DNA from: Pseudomonas chlororaphis
GTDB lineage: Bacteria > Pseudomonadota > Gammaproteobacteria > Pseudomonadales > Pseudomonadaceae
DNA: 64,000 bases
Direction of reading: 5' to 3'
Assembly (NCBI RefSeq): GCF_003731765.1
Contig: NZ_MOAL01000004.1
Coordinates: 2,418,001-2,482,000, forward strand
Shown here: positions 61,342 to 64,000 of the stretch, in pieces
Layout of the letters: every line of letters starts with the position of its first letter
Position numbering within the stretch: position 1 is the stretch's first letter
The notes under the pieces: generated by a model
Databases searched by the model: none
Told to the model about the DNA's origin: nothing
Seen by the model: the letters and a program-made list of their open reading frames with translations, nothing else
Translations under genes and position numbers: made by a program

Positions 61342-62616
61342 CTACCTCGGGACCAGAACGACGTTGAGGTTTTTCAGACCATTGAGAAAGTTGGAACGAA
61401 AGCGGCGGGACGCCGAACACAATTCAAAACGCTGGACCCGTCGAGCGAGGATGCGAAACACCACCCGCAACTGCATCTCGGCCAACCGCGAGCCCACGCA
61501 CACGTGCTGCCCCGAGCCGAACCCCAGATGCTGCGGCCCGGTGCGGGTCACGTCGAACTGGTCGGCATTGGCAAACACCGCTTCATCACGGTTGCCCGAG
61601 ATGTACCAGAGCACCACCTTGTCGCCCTTGGCGATGGCCTGGCCGCCGATGACCGTGTCTTGCATCGCGGTCCGGCGCATGTGCATCACCGGGCTGGCGT
61701 GACGCACCATCTCGGCGGCGGCGGTTTTCAGCAGGTCGGGGTTGTCCACCAGGCGCTGCCATTGCTCGGGCTGCTGGGCAAAGGTGACGATGGTGTGGCT
61801 GATGGAGTTGCGGGTCGTCTCGTTGCCGCCGACCAGGGTCAAAATCAGGTTGGCGATAAAGTCCCGCAACGAAGCGCTGCGGCCATCGACCTGGGCATGG
61901 GCCAGCAGCGACGCGATGTCCGGGCCCGGGTTGGCCAGGCGGTCTTTGAACAGCGTCTGCGAGAACGCCATGAACTCCCCCAGGACCTTGCCCAGCGCCT
62001 CGGGCGACTGGCGAAATTCAGGGTCATCCTCCCCCACAAAGGCATTGGTCCAGTGGTACAGGTCGTGCCAGGTTTCTTCCCCCAAACCCAAAAGTTCAGC
62101 CAGGGTCAGCAGGGGCAAAGGAGCCGACAGCAAAGGCACCAGGTCCACCGGTTCGCCCAGGGGGATCTTGTCGATCAAGGCCTCGGCACGGGCCTCAATG
62201 CGTTGTTCGATATCCCCCAGGCGGGCCGGAGACAGCGCCGGCATCACCACCTTGCGGTACTGGGTGTGCACGGGTGGATCGGTGGAAATGAACGGCACGC
62301 CAATGGCCGAGTCACCGGCATTGGTGAGGCCGACTTCGTTTTCGTTGAAAATCCGGTGGCCACCGTTTTCATGGGCCGAAGAGAACAACAGCGGCTGGCG
62401 CGAGACTTCGACGATGTCGGCATGACGCAGGATCGCCCAGAACCCGGCGCCATCGGCTTCGGGGTTCCAATACACAGGCTGTTCCTGGCGCAGTCGGGCA
62501 AACACTTCGTGGGGCACCCGATTGACATAGAGGTCGGGGCTTTTCAAATCGGGGCGCTGATCAAGATCAGCGTTCACAAGGTCGGACGTGAGAACAGGCA
62601 TATTCTCTGACTCCAT
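61342..62616 (-). CDS. linC: cytochrome P450, CYP111-like linalool 8-monooxygenase
   Basis: A 424-residue soluble class I bacterial P450. The I-helix motif is LVGGNETTRNSISH (Thr-Thr in the oxygen-binding groove), ExxR is EMVRHASP, and the heme ligand is C373 in HLGFGSGQHVCVGSRLA. From memory it resembles P450lin (CYP111A1) of P. putida along the whole chain, for example RPDLKSPDLY, NGGHRIFNENEVGLTNAG and FRSNFLNGLKNLNVVLVP. P450lin hydroxylates the C8 methyl of linalool. This identification was not verified by a search. It is the first gene of the 14-gene operon. GAGGG precedes ATG 62616; ATG 62601 would be an alternative. Confidence 0.82.
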   Translation of the reverse strand: MESENMPVLTSDLVNADLDQRPDLKSPDLYVNRVPHEVFARLRQEQPVYWNPEADGAGFWAILRHADIVEVSRQPLLFSSAHENGGHRIFNENEVGLTNAGDSAIGVPFISTDPPVHTQYRKVVMPALSPARLGDIEQRIEARAEALIDKIPLGEPVDLVPLLSAPLPLLTLAELLGLGEETWHDLYHWTNAFVGEDDPEFRQSPEALGKVLGEFMAFSQTLFKDRLANPGPDIASLLAHAQVDGRSASLRDFIANLILTLVGGNETTRNSISHTIVTFAQQPEQWQRLVDNPDLLKTAAAEMVRHASPVMHMRRTAMQDTVIGGQAIAKGDKVVLWYISGNRDEAVFANADQFDVTRTGPQHLGFGSGQHVCVGSRLAEMQLRVVFRILARRVQRFELCSASRRFRSNFLNGLKNLNVVLVPR

Positions 62617-62784
62617 CGGGGCCCTCGACGGGCTTTTATTATTGGGCTATGCAACAAGGTAGAGCGAAGCAGCGGCAGGGTCTATACACAGAATTACCGC
62701 CGTTTTTGTCTATTCCTGCAGTGCACTTGGAGGGCGGTTCTATCCAGTCTTTTGCTCGGTTGTCCGCTTATATCGACGCACTGC
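62617..62784. promoter_or_regulatory. probable promoter region of the P450 operon
   Basis: A 168-base gap upstream of the P450 gene, after the stop of the outer-membrane channel gene on the same strand. It is AT-richer than the coding DNA and must contain the operon's promoter or receive read-through from the channel gene. I could not identify AraC half-sites or an ANR box in it. Confidence 0.4.
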
Positions 62785-63651
62785 TCAGAACAACTTCGCC
62801 AGGCGCAGCTGCACGACGTAATCATTCTTGAAGCCACCCTCGACGTTGATATCTCGACCGAGCATCCCTTCGATTTGCGAGGTGGCCGATATCCACTTGC
62901 CCGCAAACAGTCGCAGTTGATCATTACGGGTCTTGGTCCCGGTGTAATCATCATCCAGGTAACGTTTACCGCCGTAGCGTCCCGAATAACCAAAGGTCAG
63001 CGAGTCCGTCGGGTTGAACTGGTAACGCAGATAGGTTTGCAACTGGGTGGCCGGATCAACCGAGTCTTTTATTCCTCGGTCAGTGCTGTCGCGACGAAAA
63101 GCCACATCCAGGTAAGCGTCCAGGTAAAAGCCGTGCCCCAACCCCTGGGTCATCCCCAACTGCGGGGTAAACACCCAGGCGCCCCCGCCGATGGAGACAT
63201 CACGCACGTCGTACTGCCCCGTAGGTGCAGTGAGGAATGCCGTGATCCCCAGGGTGGTTCCGGTCGGCTCCATGGACGCCAGCGGATAGATCGTGGCCCC
63301 CACCGTCAGGTCGCCAATGCCGTTGGACGTGGTCTGATCAACCCCGCCGACACGCGCCGTACGAAACTCCCCGGCCGGCACAAAAAACTGAAAGGAGGTT
63401 TTAACGCCCCCCAGGTCCCTGAAGTACACGCCCCGCACAATCGATGTAGCCGCTTCAAGTTTCGACTTCGGCACGGTATTGCCACCATCGACCTTGAACG
63501 AGTCGGCCGATTGATACTGTCCATAAATCAGTGCGACGGCAGAGTGATCCGGGAGCCATAAGTAATCCCCTGGATGACCATCGAACGCATAACTTTTCGA
63601 GGCAACAGACAGCACTAACGTCGACATGGCAACAGCTTTTAACTTGTTCAT
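62785..63651 (-). CDS. outer-membrane channel, phenol MetA-pathway (SphC-like) family
   Basis: A 288-residue predicted beta-barrel of the Phenol_MetA_deg type. It has a signal peptide (~residues 1-22, ending VASKSYA|FDG), an alternating beta pattern throughout, and a C-terminal Phe (RLAKLF). Such proteins sit near catabolic operons for aromatics and terpenes and are presumed to pass hydrophobic substrates through the outer membrane. It lies just upstream of the P450 gene in the same orientation and is likely part of the same regulon. AGGTAG precedes the ATG. Confidence 0.85.
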   Translation of the reverse strand: MNKLKAVAMSTLVLSVASKSYAFDGHPGDYLWLPDHSAVALIYGQYQSADSFKVDGGNTVPKSKLEAATSIVRGVYFRDLGGVKTSFQFFVPAGEFRTARVGGVDQTTSNGIGDLTVGATIYPLASMEPTGTTLGITAFLTAPTGQYDVRDVSIGGGAWVFTPQLGMTQGLGHGFYLDAYLDVAFRRDSTDRGIKDSVDPATQLQTYLRYQFNPTDSLTFGYSGRYGGKRYLDDDYTGTKTRNDQLRLFAGKWISATSQIEGMLGRDINVEGGFKNDYVVQLRLAKLF

Positions 63652-64000
63652 CTGCGACTACCTTTTTTATTCTTGTAATGGGTCTACACGCGAACAGGCA
63701 CAGCGGCCTGCGAGCCCATCATAAGGACGCACGGAACAGTCGACTGGTCGGAAATGACCTGTGTTTTTACCGAATCTTGCGGTGGCTATGGACGCTGGGG
63801 TGGCGCACGTAGCAATAGACGCCCGACGACCTTGTCTTCACCTCAAAGGGGTGATGTGAAAGGTTTGCCCCCCGATGACGGGCAAGTGATACGCATAAAA
63901 CGGGGGACTAGCCGTGGTCGACTTGTCCACGCCTGCCTGGCCCCCCCACCTTCCTCGCGCCCCGCCATTGATGGTGCTGGCCACTTCACCCTCAACTTGA
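63652..64000. other. end of window, no gene recognised
   Basis: 349 bases upstream of the outer-membrane channel gene. It should hold that gene's promoter. A short hairpin CACC...GGTG is near 63840. No convincing open frame or known regulatory site was seen. Confidence 0.5.

Noticed and set aside
1..64000. tRNA or rRNA genes, CRISPR arrays, insertion sequences or prophage genes
   Set aside because: I saw no transposase, integrase, regularly spaced repeats, tRNA-like cloverleaf with conserved TTCRA arm, or rRNA sequence while reading the window.

Overview
The window comes from a GC-rich gammaproteobacterium that looks like a fluorescent-group Pseudomonas. Supporting signs are the narXL / narK1K2GHJI-ppiC-moaA order known from P. 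aeruginosa, a Dnr-type regulator, Pseudomonas-style REP hairpins, FecI/FecR iron signalling, and ANR/DNR boxes of the form TTGAY-N4-RTCAA. All identifications come from reading the sequence and from remembered family features; no database search was run.

Layout. 1-940: no convincing gene. 941-1870: AraC regulator. 2046-6253: Fur-box-controlled FecI/FecR pair with an STN-type TonB receptor. 6539-10456: a second TonB receptor with two DUF2946-like small proteins and an unrecognised protein. 10566-16177: assorted single genes (GNAT, amidase, serine hydrolase, alpha/beta hydrolase with a divergent TetR). 16453-21033: carboxynorspermidine decarboxylase and dehydrogenase, then a dCache chemoreceptor. 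21133-24486: a small ANR-linked DUF3079 protein and the anaerobic ribonucleotide reductase genes, in which the glycyl-radical segment appears to be a separate 55-residue protein.

24554-47723 is an anaerobic nitrate-respiration island. On the minus strand lie narK1-narK2-narG-narH-narJ-narI, a parvulin and moaA. Divergently lie narX-narL and dnr. Then follow ubiU-ubiV-ubiT (oxygen-independent ubiquinone synthesis), moaB-moeA, nnrS, two CopD-like membrane proteins and a HemN-like protein that has lost its iron-sulfur cysteines. ANR-type boxes precede narK1, ubiU, the HemN-like gene, one CopD-like gene, nrdD and the DUF3079 gene. NarL-type 7-2-7 sites lie in the narK1/narX, dnr and moaB leaders. 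The logic is nitrate import and reduction to nitrite, with cofactor supply (molybdopterin, quinone), anaerobic dNTP synthesis and NO defence. No nir, nor or nos genes are in the window.

47913-62616 is a run of 14 tightly packed minus-strand genes. It starts with a P450 that closely resembles linalool 8-monooxygenase (CYP111), followed by an AraC regulator, aldehyde and alcohol dehydrogenases, ferredoxin, ferredoxin reductase, SDR, acyl-CoA dehydrogenase, an APH-family kinase, two enoyl-CoA hydratases, a thiolase, an NMO-family flavoprotein and a CoA ligase. A divergently separate outer-membrane channel of the phenol MetA type follows at 62785-63651. The set reads as a linalool-type terpene alcohol catabolic operon. 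The kinase/acyl-CoA dehydrogenase pair resembles the levulinate LvaA/LvaC (ACAD10/11) module and would fit the 4-hydroxyacyl-CoA expected after one round of side-chain shortening. This pathway proposal, the split class III reductase and the degenerate HemN are the most interesting items here.
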